DNA from: UBA8752 sp002336475
GTDB taxonomy: Bacteria > Bacteroidota > Bacteroidia > Flavobacteriales_D > Sanyastnellaceae
Direction: 5' to 3'
Length of the DNA stretch: 64,000 nucleotides
Assembly (NCBI GenBank): GCA_943846755.1
Contig: OX044365.1
Location: 992,001 to 1,056,000, forward strand
Under the pieces are notes generated by a model. That model did no database searches. It was not told where the DNA came from and worked only from the letters and a program-made list of their open reading frames with translations. Position numbers and translations under genes: made by a program. Each line of letters begins with the position of its first letter. Positions within the stretch are counted from its first letter, which is position 1. This document shows positions 7,685 to 16,500 of the stretch, one piece after another.

Positions 7685-9352
7685 TCAGTACTTGCGCTTT
7701 CCGGGCTTGCTAAAGCCCCCGGATCCGCCGGATTTTTTGAAGCCGCCCTTGCCGGCTCCTCCTTTTTTGAACCCCCCACTCTTGGGACGGAAACCGTCAG
7801 CACGGGTTTCTCCGTCAGGAAATCCACCACTGTTGAAGCCGCTGTCGAAACCGCTGTCTGAAGCCTTGCCTCCTTTGGTGTGGTCTTTTTTGTAGCCGCC
7901 CTTTTTGAAGTCCTTCTTGAAGCCGCTCTTCTTGTAACCGCCCTTGAAGTCTTTCTTATAGCCGCCCTTCTTGAAGCCGCCCTTTTTAAAGTCTTTCCTG
8001 CCCTGGTAACCGTCGTCGTCCTTGCCGCCGCCTTTCTCGTTGAGGTCCTTGCGGTTGCTCAGGTTGAGGCGCGCCAGTTCTCGCGAAACAAGGCGGGCGA
8101 TGATGTCCTCCTTTGACAGGGGGCCAAGCAACAAATCCACTTCTTCCAACAGGCCCTCGGGAGCTTTGACCTCGTCCTGCTGGTCTGCCAATCCGCGGGC
8201 CCAACCCCGCAATCGCTCTTCCACAATCCGGTCCGAATTGGGCACTTCGACAGAGGTGAACTCCACATCAAGACCGCGGGCTAGCTGGTTGACTTTGCCC
8301 TTCTCCTTGCGGCTGATAAAGGCCAGCGACACCCCCTTTTTTCCAGCGCGGGCGGTACGTCCCGAGCGGTGGGTGTAGTAAGCCTGGTCATTGGGAAGGG
8401 AGAAATGGAACACGTGGGTCAAGTCGTTCACGTCAATGCCGCGCGCGGCCACATCCGTAGCGATCAACACCTGGAGTTCTTTGCGCTTAAAGCGCAGCAT
8501 CACGCGGTCGCGTTGGTGCTGGGAGAGGTCGCCATGGATGGCATCCGCGCGGTAACCTTGCTTGATCAGTCCCTCTGCGAGGTTTTGGGTGTCCCTTTTG
8601 GTGCGACAAAACACCACGCCATAGAGATCGGGATCGAGGTCCATAAAGCGGGTCAAAGACTCGGCCTTGTCCGTGTGCCGCATCATGGCATACTGGTGGT
8701 CAATGTTGGTGTTGACCGTTGTCTTGGGATCCACGCGGACCTCAAAGGGGTCCTCCATGTAATCCTTGACCATGCGCCGGATCTCCTTGGGCATGGTGGC
8801 AGAGAACAGCCACGTCTTTTTTTCGTCAGGGGTGAAGCTCAGGATGGTATCGAGCTCTTCCTTGAAGCCCATATTGAGCATCTCGTCGGCCTCGTCGAGC
8901 ACGAGAAACTTGATCTGATCGAGCTTGACAGCCTTGCGCTTGGCGAGGTCAATCAAACGACCAGGGGTCGCGATGACCACTTGACAAGGACGCTTGAGCT
9001 GGTTGATCTGCGTCACAATATTGGCTCCGCCATACACCGCTACGGTACGGATGCCTTTCATGCGCCCGGCAAACAGGGCGATTTGCTCCGCAATCTGCTG
9101 GCCCAACTCTCGGGTTGGGGCTAAGATCAGCGCCTGCACGTGTCTTTGGTCTGCATCGAGGTGTTCGAGCAAGGGCAAACCGAAGGCAGCCGTCTTACCC
9201 GTACCTGTTTGGGCGAGCCCAATAAAGTCACGGTCTCCCTCGATCAGGCGCGGAATGGCCTGCTCTTGGATTTCTGTGGGCGTCTCAAAACCGAGTTTGC
9301 CGATGGCTTCAAGAATCGGGGCCGAGAGGCCGAGGCTGGCAAATGAATTCAA
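7685..9352 (-). CDS. DEAD-box ATP-dependent RNA helicase with Lys/Gly-rich tail
   Basis: This 555-residue protein unwinds RNA structures with ATP, probably in ribosome assembly, RNA decay or cold adaptation. Helicase motifs are present in order: the Q motif (FETPTEIQEQAIP, 22-34), AQTGTGKT (47-54), PTREL (79-83), TPGR (129-132), DEAD (153-156), SAT (184-186), ATDVAARGID (297-306) and HRSGRTARAG (327-336). Residues 360-440 form a DeaD-like linker region. The last 100 residues are low-complexity repeats of the KKGG(F/Y) type, a likely non-specific RNA-binding tail. The family-typical N-terminus (NSFASLGLSAPILEAI) begins at a TTG codon at 9352, and no in-frame ATG or GTG fits upstream, so TTG is taken as the start. 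It is divergent from the phosphoesterase gene at 9484. Confidence 0.94.
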   Translation of the reverse strand: MNSFASLGLSAPILEAIGKLGFETPTEIQEQAIPRLIEGDRDFIGLAQTGTGKTAAFGLPLLEHLDADQRHVQALILAPTRELGQQIAEQIALFAGRMKGIRTVAVYGGANIVTQINQLKRPCQVVIATPGRLIDLAKRKAVKLDQIKFLVLDEADEMLNMGFKEELDTILSFTPDEKKTWLFSATMPKEIRRMVKDYMEDPFEVRVDPKTTVNTNIDHQYAMMRHTDKAESLTRFMDLDPDLYGVVFCRTKRDTQNLAEGLIKQGYRADAIHGDLSQHQRDRVMLRFKRKELQVLIATDVAARGIDVNDLTHVFHFSLPNDQAYYTHRSGRTARAGKKGVSLAFISRKEKGKVNQLARGLDVEFTSVEVPNSDRIVEERLRGWARGLADQQDEVKAPEGLLEEVDLLLGPLSKEDIIARLVSRELARLNLSNRKDLNEKGGGKDDDGYQGRKDFKKGGFKKGGYKKDFKGGYKKSGFKKDFKKGGYKKDHTKGGKASDSGFDSGFNSGGFPDGETRADGFRPKSGGFKKGGAGKGGFKKSGGSGGFSKPGKRKY

Positions 9353-9483
9353 CGTGGGGAAATTGGGCGCGAAGGTCCGACCATATGTGCCTGAATGGAC
9401 GATGCAGGACAGGTTTTTTCAGCGGTTACAACTTATGAAGCCTCTTAGAGCGGTGTTTTGTTCTTTGTGCCAACTTGTGATTC

Positions 9484-11835
9484 ATGCGTTTTGCCATCCT
9501 TCTGACCACTGGAATTCTCCTCTCTTGCCTTTCGGCCCGCGCCCAATTTAATGTGGAGCCTTACCTGCAAGATGCCACGCCCACTTCCATGCGCGTCATG
9601 TGGGAAAGCGCTTCAGAGGGCACCGCCACTTTGGAATGGGGACCCGATGAATCGCTCGGAAACACAGAGGTTTCCGAAGGTGTTGCTTCGCCCGGAGGCG
9701 CCATGCACGATGTGCTACTCGACGGGCTTTCGCCCAGTTCAGCCTGCTACTATCGGGTGGTCAGCGGTGAGGCCTCTACCCTCATTTACCGGTTCAAAAC
9801 CCCTCCCCTTCCGGAAGCCGAATCCAGCTTCTCGTTTGTCGCCATGAGCGACATGCAAAAGAGCAGCGAAGATCCTGATGTCTTTGACGAAATCGTCCAC
9901 CAGGGTGTTTTGGACTATTTCGGAGGCGAAACTTCTGAGGAAATTGCCTTGGTGCTGATACCCGGCGACTTGGTTGTCAACGGCAACACCTACGATCAGT
10001 GGTCCGGCGACTTTTTTGCCCCCTCTCATGATCTTTTTGCCCAGGTCCCCCTCTACCCTGTTCTCGGGAACCACGAGGTGAATTCAACCTACTATTTTCA
10101 GTATTTCCACTTGCCCGAGAACGGAACCCCAGGCTATGAAGAACACTGGTGGTACAAGGACTATGGAAACGTCCGGTTTATGGGACTCAATTCCAATGCC
10201 CCTTACGATGGCGAAGACCAACTTGACTGGCTCGCGGACGTTTTAGATGGCACCTGCGATCTGGAGCACATCGACTTTGTCTTTGCCGAGCTCCACCACC
10301 CCCACAAGAGCGAATTGTGGACACCCGGTGAGCGCGATTTTACCGGAGAGGTGGTCGCTGCCCTTGAAGCATTCTCCCAATCCTGTGGCAAACCCAGCAT
10401 TCATTTCTTTGGTCACACCCACGGGTATTCTCGCGGGCAATCACAGGACCACAAACACCTGTGGATCAATGTCGCTTCGGCCGGCGGCGCCATCGACTAC
10501 TGGGGACAATGGCCCCAATTCGATTACGATGAGTTTGAAATCACCACCGACGACTGGGGCTTTGTGGCCGTCGATGTGGAGGCCGGTGACGCCCCTCAAT
10601 TCACGGTAAAGCGCTTGAGCAGAGGAGACAACTACGGATCGCTCGACAATGTTTGCACCGACAGCCTGGTGGTCACCAAGTCCGACCTTGCGCCGCCGCC
10701 GCCAAGCCCAGTAGCACCCCTGGGAACCACCCAGCCCCCTGAATGCATCGTCTTGGCAGCGTCTCCTTTTGGGCCCGGACCTTCCGGCGCGCAGCACGGC
10801 GCCAGCCAATGGCAGGTCGCCGACAACATCAATGGTTTCGCCACCCCCTTGGCCAACGTCTGGGAGCGGTACCGGAATGTCTACTTCAACGGGGATACGC
10901 AAGCCGGTGCCTCCCTGACCACAGAGGCCATACCCGGACTGCCCGAAAACGCGGACTTGTTTTGGAGGGTCCGTTACCGAGACCGCAACCTGGATTGGAG
11001 CCCGTGGACGGTTCCCGTGCCCTTCTTCACCTCGGAGTCGCTCCAAGGTGAGAACCTATTGGCCAACCCTGGGGCAGAGGAGGGCCTCGAAGGCTGGGTG
11101 GTCACTGAAGGCGTGGCCGAGGCCCTCACCGCAGGTGAATGCAATGGAGTCAACCCCTTTGAAGGCGACCTCTACTTTGCGGTCGGAGGGCTCTGCACGG
11201 AAAGCGATGTGGCCCGAATGCACCAAGATGTGGACGTCACTGAATGGGCGGACTCCATTGATGCTGGCGTTCAAGCTGCCTACGCCAGCGCTATGATGAG
11301 CGACTGGAGCGGCGCCGACATTCCCGCCATCAGGATGCGGTTTCTGGACCAGTCTGAGGCCGTCCTCGGCGAAACAGGTTGGTTTGAAATGCCCACAGCG
11401 ACGTGGACCGCGGCCAACATTGAATCGGTCTTGCCCGCACTGACCCGTTGGGTGCGCTTCGAAATGCAAGGCACCCGCATCGCAGGGCAGGACAACGACT
11501 GCTACTTTGACCTCCTCTCATTGCGCCTCGGGAGCTTCACCGACTGCGACGGTTTGCCAACGTTGGTCCATGCTCCAGAAGGCTCGCCCGCCCCTCTGCG
11601 CATTTACCCCAATCCCGGAGCCTCCGACTTGGAGGTCATTTGGCCCGGTTGCGCCTTGCCTTTACAAGACCTCAGGGTGGTCGACAATGCGGGCAGAAAG
11701 GTGCAAGCATTGTGGGGTGACTCCACCACCGGGTGGCGCATCCAACGGGGCCAGCTCCCTGCTGGCCAGTATCACATCATGGCCATCGATGCCGCTGGGC
11801 ACACGGCCCGTGCAAAATGGCTGATTCCTCAATAA
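9484..11835 (+). CDS. Secreted purple-acid-phosphatase-like metallophosphoesterase with T9SS sorting domain
   Basis: The 783-residue protein has a signal peptide ending SARAQ. A fibronectin-type N-domain (about 22-106: FNVEPYLQDATPTSMRVMW) is followed by a calcineurin-like phosphoesterase domain (about 115-370). Its metal ligands are all present: D123 (MSDMQ), GD 161-162, GNHE 195-198, HH 271-272 and GHTH 310-313. A second fibronectin-like domain lies at about 410-518 and a carbohydrate-binding-like jelly roll at about 520-680. The last 80 residues (RIYPNPGASDLEV through WLIPQ) are a T9SS type A sorting domain, so the enzyme should end up at the cell surface or outside. It probably releases phosphate from organic phosphates. 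It has its own promoter region opposite the helicase. Confidence 0.93.
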   Translation: MRFAILLTTGILLSCLSARAQFNVEPYLQDATPTSMRVMWESASEGTATLEWGPDESLGNTEVSEGVASPGGAMHDVLLDGLSPSSACYYRVVSGEASTLIYRFKTPPLPEAESSFSFVAMSDMQKSSEDPDVFDEIVHQGVLDYFGGETSEEIALVLIPGDLVVNGNTYDQWSGDFFAPSHDLFAQVPLYPVLGNHEVNSTYYFQYFHLPENGTPGYEEHWWYKDYGNVRFMGLNSNAPYDGEDQLDWLADVLDGTCDLEHIDFVFAELHHPHKSELWTPGERDFTGEVVAALEAFSQSCGKPSIHFFGHTHGYSRGQSQDHKHLWINVASAGGAIDYWGQWPQFDYDEFEITTDDWGFVAVDVEAGDAPQFTVKRLSRGDNYGSLDNVCTDSLVVTKSDLAPPPPSPVAPLGTTQPPECIVLAASPFGPGPSGAQHGASQWQVADNINGFATPLANVWERYRNVYFNGDTQAGASLTTEAIPGLPENADLFWRVRYRDRNLDWSPWTVPVPFFTSESLQGENLLANPGAEEGLEGWVVTEGVAEALTAGECNGVNPFEGDLYFAVGGLCTESDVARMHQDVDVTEWADSIDAGVQAAYASAMMSDWSGADIPAIRMRFLDQSEAVLGETGWFEMPTATWTAANIESVLPALTRWVRFEMQGTRIAGQDNDCYFDLLSLRLGSFTDCDGLPTLVHAPEGSPAPLRIYPNPGASDLEVIWPGCALPLQDLRVVDNAGRKVQALWGDSTTGWRIQRGQLPAGQYHIMAIDAAGHTARAKWLIPQ

Positions 11836-11857
11836 CCACGCAGACTTCAACTGCCGC

Positions 11858-12325
11858 TTAAATGCCGCCGCCAGAGGCAACGGAATGGCTTGGAGAGCAA
11901 ACCGAAAGAAAGTCCTGATCAAACAGGTCTCCCTTCAGGCAGCGGCTGTTTTCGTTCCAATCCAGTGTCACTTCGGCGCCTGTGAAGTAGAACGTCACCG
12001 TGCGCATGGCCGGATTGTAGAGGTAGCGCAAGGTCATGCTTTGGCTGGCTTTTTTGACGAATTGCACGTCGCCTTCACCGGTCCAACCCGCCAGTCCCAC
12101 CAGGTCTAAATCCAGCATAAGCCTCTCGCCGTCCAGCCATTCCAACGTTCCACATACGGCTTCGTTGTGGTCGTCAGAGTCAATGCACACCCCCACAGGG
12201 GTCAACCAGTCAAATCCCAATTCGAGCACGGTACCGGCTCCAGCATCCGGGAAAGCGGCATCCTTGGTGCAGCCCAGCAGAACAGAAACGACCAAAACAA
12301 TGGCCAATGGAAATACACTGCGCAT
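11858..12325 (-). CDS. Small lipoprotein of unknown function
   Basis: The 155-residue protein has a signal peptide with lipobox LLGC (C19). The mature part is acidic and beta-rich, with several aromatic residues and paired cysteines (VCIDSDDHNEAVCGTLEWLDG; SRCLKG; LSVCSPSH). No family is recognised. It is convergent with the phosphoesterase gene (22-bp gap) and divergent from the DUF1028 gene at 12488. Confidence 0.75.
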   Translation of the reverse strand: MRSVFPLAIVLVVSVLLGCTKDAAFPDAGAGTVLELGFDWLTPVGVCIDSDDHNEAVCGTLEWLDGERLMLDLDLVGLAGWTGEGDVQFVKKASQSMTLRYLYNPAMRTVTFYFTGAEVTLDWNENSRCLKGDLFDQDFLSVCSPSHSVASGGGI

Positions 12326-12369
12326 GGCGCTTTCAATTTGCGAGGTTGCCCTCAGGGTTTTAAAGTGGC

Positions 12370-12407
12370 CGTTCGATACCCGCGAACGAGGCGGGAGCTT
12401 GCGCTCC
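12370..12407. repeat. Pair of short inverted repeats, REP-like
   Basis: Two short stems lie side by side in the gap between divergent genes. The first is GTTCG (12371-12375) with CGAAC (12383-12387). The second is GGAGC (12394-12398) with GCTCC (12403-12407) around TTGC. The arrangement recalls bacterial REP elements, but only this one copy was noticed in the window. It could also be part of the leader or operator of the DUF1028 gene. Confidence 0.3.
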
Positions 12408-12487
12408 TCCTTCTACGGATAATTCCAGAAAAAGTTTCAGATCTAAGCCCGGCCAAACAGCTCCTATTTTGCAGCTACATTGACCCT

Positions 12488-13510
12488 ATGAAGCCACTTC
12501 TCTTCTTCTTCTCATGCTGCCTGAGCGCGTCGCTGGTCGCGCAAGACACCTTTAGCATTGTGGCCGTAGATGTCACAACGGGGCAAGTTGGCAGCGCAGG
12601 CGCCACCTGCTTGGACGACACCGAAATCGCGGGAGGCGCCGTGATCATCAGCGACGTGATTCCAGATGTCGGGGCGATCCACACACAGAGCTACTGGGTG
12701 CCTGGCAACCAAGATGCGGCCCACAATCAGGTGGCAGAAAATGGACTTTCACCCGATGAATTGATGGCCTGGCTGGAGGCCAATGACGTGGAAGGCAATC
12801 CTGCCATCCGCCAATACGGCATGGCCGACTTGGTCACCGGGACTGCCCGGGCTGCGGGCTTTACTGGCGCCAACTGTTTCGATTGGAAGGGGCACATTGT
12901 GGGACCCAATTACGCCATACAAGGCAACATCCTTTTGGGAGAGGAAATCCTGACCCAAATGGAAGCCGGGTTTCTGGAGACCGAGGGGTCACTGGCCGAG
13001 CGGCTGATGGCCGCCATGCAAGGGGCCAATGTGGCCGGTGCCGATACCCGCTGTCTGGATGAAGGCGTGAGCAGCCGCAGTGCTTTTTTGCGGGTGGCCT
13101 ACCCTGGAGATGCGGCCGATGGCCTTACCCTTGACATCGTGGTTTCCATTACGCCAGAGGGCATAGAACCCATCGATGTCCTCCAAGCTGAATTCGATGC
13201 ATGGAATGGAACCAGCGCCTTGTCTGAGCGCGAAGGGGATGCCCCCCTGCTCATCACCCGAAAAGCCAATGGTGAAGTGATGCTCAAATGGGAAGGGCCT
13301 ACTCCCGCAGAGCTGATTGCCTTTGACGAGCGCGGTGCGCGGGTGGATGCCCTGAGGCTGTCTGGCCCTTGGACCACTTGGACATTGCCCACGGATGGCA
13401 CGCTGTTCTTGCGGCTTGTCGATGCCAATGGCAGCCAGCTGTCCACCATGAAGTACAGCGGCCGTAGCCTTCCGCCGAATACGCAACGCAACGACCGAAA
13501 CAGGGAGTAA
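12488..13510 (+). CDS. Secreted DUF1028-family protein (putative Ntn-hydrolase fold)
   Basis: The 340-residue protein starts with a signal peptide (MKPLLFFFSCCLSASLVAQ). Residues 20-235 match the DUF1028 family pattern: DTFSIVAVDVTTGQVGSAGATCLD, the GAIHTQSYWVPGNQDAA segment, RQYGMADL, GHIVGPNYAIQGNILLGEEIL and DTRCLDEG with SAFLRVAYPGD. This family has a predicted Ntn-hydrolase fold and unknown substrate. A C-terminal stretch of about 90 residues is beta-rich and may act as an export or sorting region; no clear T9SS signature is visible. The long open frame upstream of 12488 lacks coding character, so the ATG before the signal peptide is chosen. Confidence 0.88.
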   Translation: MKPLLFFFSCCLSASLVAQDTFSIVAVDVTTGQVGSAGATCLDDTEIAGGAVIISDVIPDVGAIHTQSYWVPGNQDAAHNQVAENGLSPDELMAWLEANDVEGNPAIRQYGMADLVTGTARAAGFTGANCFDWKGHIVGPNYAIQGNILLGEEILTQMEAGFLETEGSLAERLMAAMQGANVAGADTRCLDEGVSSRSAFLRVAYPGDAADGLTLDIVVSITPEGIEPIDVLQAEFDAWNGTSALSEREGDAPLLITRKANGEVMLKWEGPTPAELIAFDERGARVDALRLSGPWTTWTLPTDGTLFLRLVDANGSQLSTMKYSGRSLPPNTQRNDRNRE

Positions 13511-13530
13511 GCGGCGATACAGATGCGGTG

Positions 13531-16500
13531 CTAGCGGGCGTTGGTGATGTCGCCTGCGCGCAATCCTCCGATCAAACGCAGCACTTCCCAATGGGCCGAA
13601 CTCCACTCTTGGTGGGCCGAGAGTTGGGCAGCCTCTGCCTGCAAAACGGCCACGTCCAACCCGCGAAAATCAATCGCATTCAGCACACCGTCTCTGTAGC
13701 GGGAAGCCCCTATTTCGGCAGCCAAGCGCGCATTGTCCGTGCGCTGACCGGCCATGTCGTGGATGGCAGCGGCTGCAGCGCGTCGGTCCCAAGCCTGTGC
13801 CAGGGCATGCCGGGCCTCTGACTCGAGCCTGTCTCGTTCGAGACCCGCCATGTCTACCTGAATTTCGGCTTGTTGGATGGCGCGCCGGGTGGCACCGCCG
13901 TTGAACAGGTTGAAATTCAAGGTTAGAGCGGCTCCGTAGTTCGTGACGTTGGTGGTCACATCGCCGTTGCGGTAGGGGTTAAAAAAGGCCGAATCGGGAA
14001 TGAGCGAATTGGTCCCCACTGCCCCACGGTTGTTGCCCCAATTGGCCGTCAGGCCCACCACGGGATACAGCCTTGCCCTGGCTTGGCGAACGCCCGCCTC
14101 GGCGAGCTCGCGGGAAAGCACGGCATTGCGCAACGCTTGGTTTTGCGATGTCAACTCCGCCTGCAATGCCACCAGGTCCCCCTCCTCTGTGGGCTCAACG
14201 AGGGTTGAGGTGAGCGTCCACTTGGCCCCTTCTGGCTGTACCATCAGCAGGTTGAGGTTGCGCCGCGCCGCCCGGACTGCGGTCTGCTGACGCAACAGGG
14301 CTGTACTGTCTGTGAGCAGTGCATTTTCGAACTGCAACCGGTCAAAAGTGCCTGCAGTGCCCAAGGCTGTCGCCGTCTCAATCCGCTTTAACCGCTGTCG
14401 GGTCAAGCCCAAAGCTGCGCGCAATACCCCGGCGCTCTTTTGCTGTACCAACAGCGCATCGTATGCGTTCATGACCGCCTGAACTGTAGACTCCACAAGG
14501 AGTTCCACATTGCCTTCGGCCTGCAAAGCCACGAGCCCCAGCCGGTCTTTGGCCGCAAACATGCCCATGCCATCGAACAGGGTCCACTGCAACTGCGCAG
14601 CCGGCGCGATGGCTTGAGACTGGGTGGCAATGGGAAGAAAAGTGCTGGGGTTGTCTGTTTGGTCGTTGACGGAAGCACTGGTGCCGAGGCTGACCCCCAC
14701 CTGGGGCAATGCGCCCGCTGCACCCCAATCGTCTCCCACCTCTGCCAGGTCTTGGTTGAGCCGGGCTACCCGGATGCCATAATGCCTTTCGAGTGCGGTG
14801 GCGATGGCCTGCTCACGCGACAAAGGCTCAGCCACGGGACCCGCTGCAGATTGGGCAGAAGCTGCCGCCCCTCCAAGGAGAGAAAATCCGAGCAACAGAG
14901 CCACGCCGAGGGCGTTGGATGACGGACCTTGAGAGAAACCCGCCTCCTCGCGTACCGCAGGCTCTGCCGCTTCGCGCGATGTCCAATCCCCCCGTTTAAC
15001 CCACACCCAAGAACGGTGCAACGGATTGATCCACAGCAAGTAAACAGGCAATAGGATCAGGATAATGACGGTAACGAAAAGCAGACCGAACGCCACTGAA
15101 ATCGCCATGGGAATCAGGAATTGCGCCTGAAAACTCTTGTTGAGCATCAGCGGGGTCAGGCCGGCCACCGTGGTAATGGAGGTAAGCAGGATGGGACGGA
15201 ATCGGCTCATACCGGCGTCCCAAATGGCCGTGCGCAGTTCACTCCCTGCCTTCATGTTGCTGTTGAATGCGGCCACAAACACGAGGGCGTCGTTGACCAG
15301 GATACCAATCAAAGCGATGAGGCCAAGAATGCTGAACAGGCTGATCTGCGCCCCGAGCATCCAGTGGCCCAAGCTGATGCCGACCATGCCAAATGGGATC
15401 AATCCGAAGACGGCCAGCGCCTGCAGCGGCGACCGAAAGGCCAAAATGACCACAAAAAGCATGAGGGCAAAAATGAGCGGCATGACCGCCGAGATGCTGC
15501 TTTGCGACTTGGCTTGCTCGCGGTTTTGCCCCTCATAGCTCGCCCGGATCGACGGATATTTGGCAAGGATGGCGGGGACCACATTGGCCTTGATGTCCGC
15601 ATTGGCATCCGAAGCACTGACTTCGGGTCCAGCAAGGTCTGCACTCACTTGCACTTCACGGGCGCCATAGAGGCGGTTGATCGAAGTGATGCCATTGACG
15701 AGGGCCACATCGGCGATCTCCTCTAGGGGCACAAGCCCGCCCTCTGGTGTTCGGATGCGGAAGCGCTGCAAGTCAGACGCGGAATTGCGGTCCGCCTCAT
15801 CCAGCCGAACCCAGACCCGTACTTCGTCTCGGCCCCGCTGAAGGCGCTGGACTTCACTGCCAAAGAAGCCTTCGCGCACTTGGGTCATGATGGAGGCGCG
15901 TGTCAGTCCCCACTGCATGGCCCGCGGCTTGGGCCGGATTTCGAGCTCCTTGAGTCCCTGTTGGTTGTTGTCGGTCACGTCTTTGAGGTCCTCGCGCTCA
16001 AGCATGGCGGTCTTGAGCTCATTTGTGGCGGCATTGAGGTCGTCGAGGTTGTTGCCCAACAGTGACACCGATACGGGACGACCAAACGGGGAGAAAGAGG
16101 CGAAACTCAGGTTCTCAGACCCATAGACGGTGCCCACGCGTTGCCGCACCATGGCACTGATGTCCATGGTCCGCATGTTCCGACGCTCACCGTCCAGCAG
16201 CTGAATGTTCAAGGTGCCCGTATGGGCATTTGGGCCAATGCGCTTGTCCACCGCCAGGACCATGTTCAGGCTGTCTTCCCGTTGGGCGCTCAACTCCCCG
16301 TTGACCTCCCAAACCACCTCCTCGATGCGGTCGAGTTCGACCTGTGTAACGCCTTCTCGCGTCCCACTGACCATGGACAGGCTCACGGTCAGGTTGTCGC
16401 CTTCAATGGGCGGAAAGAATGTCGTTTTGACCAGGCCACTGCCAATCAGTCCAGGGACTGTAATCAGGAAAAGCGCCACAATGGTGCTAAAGGCGATCCA

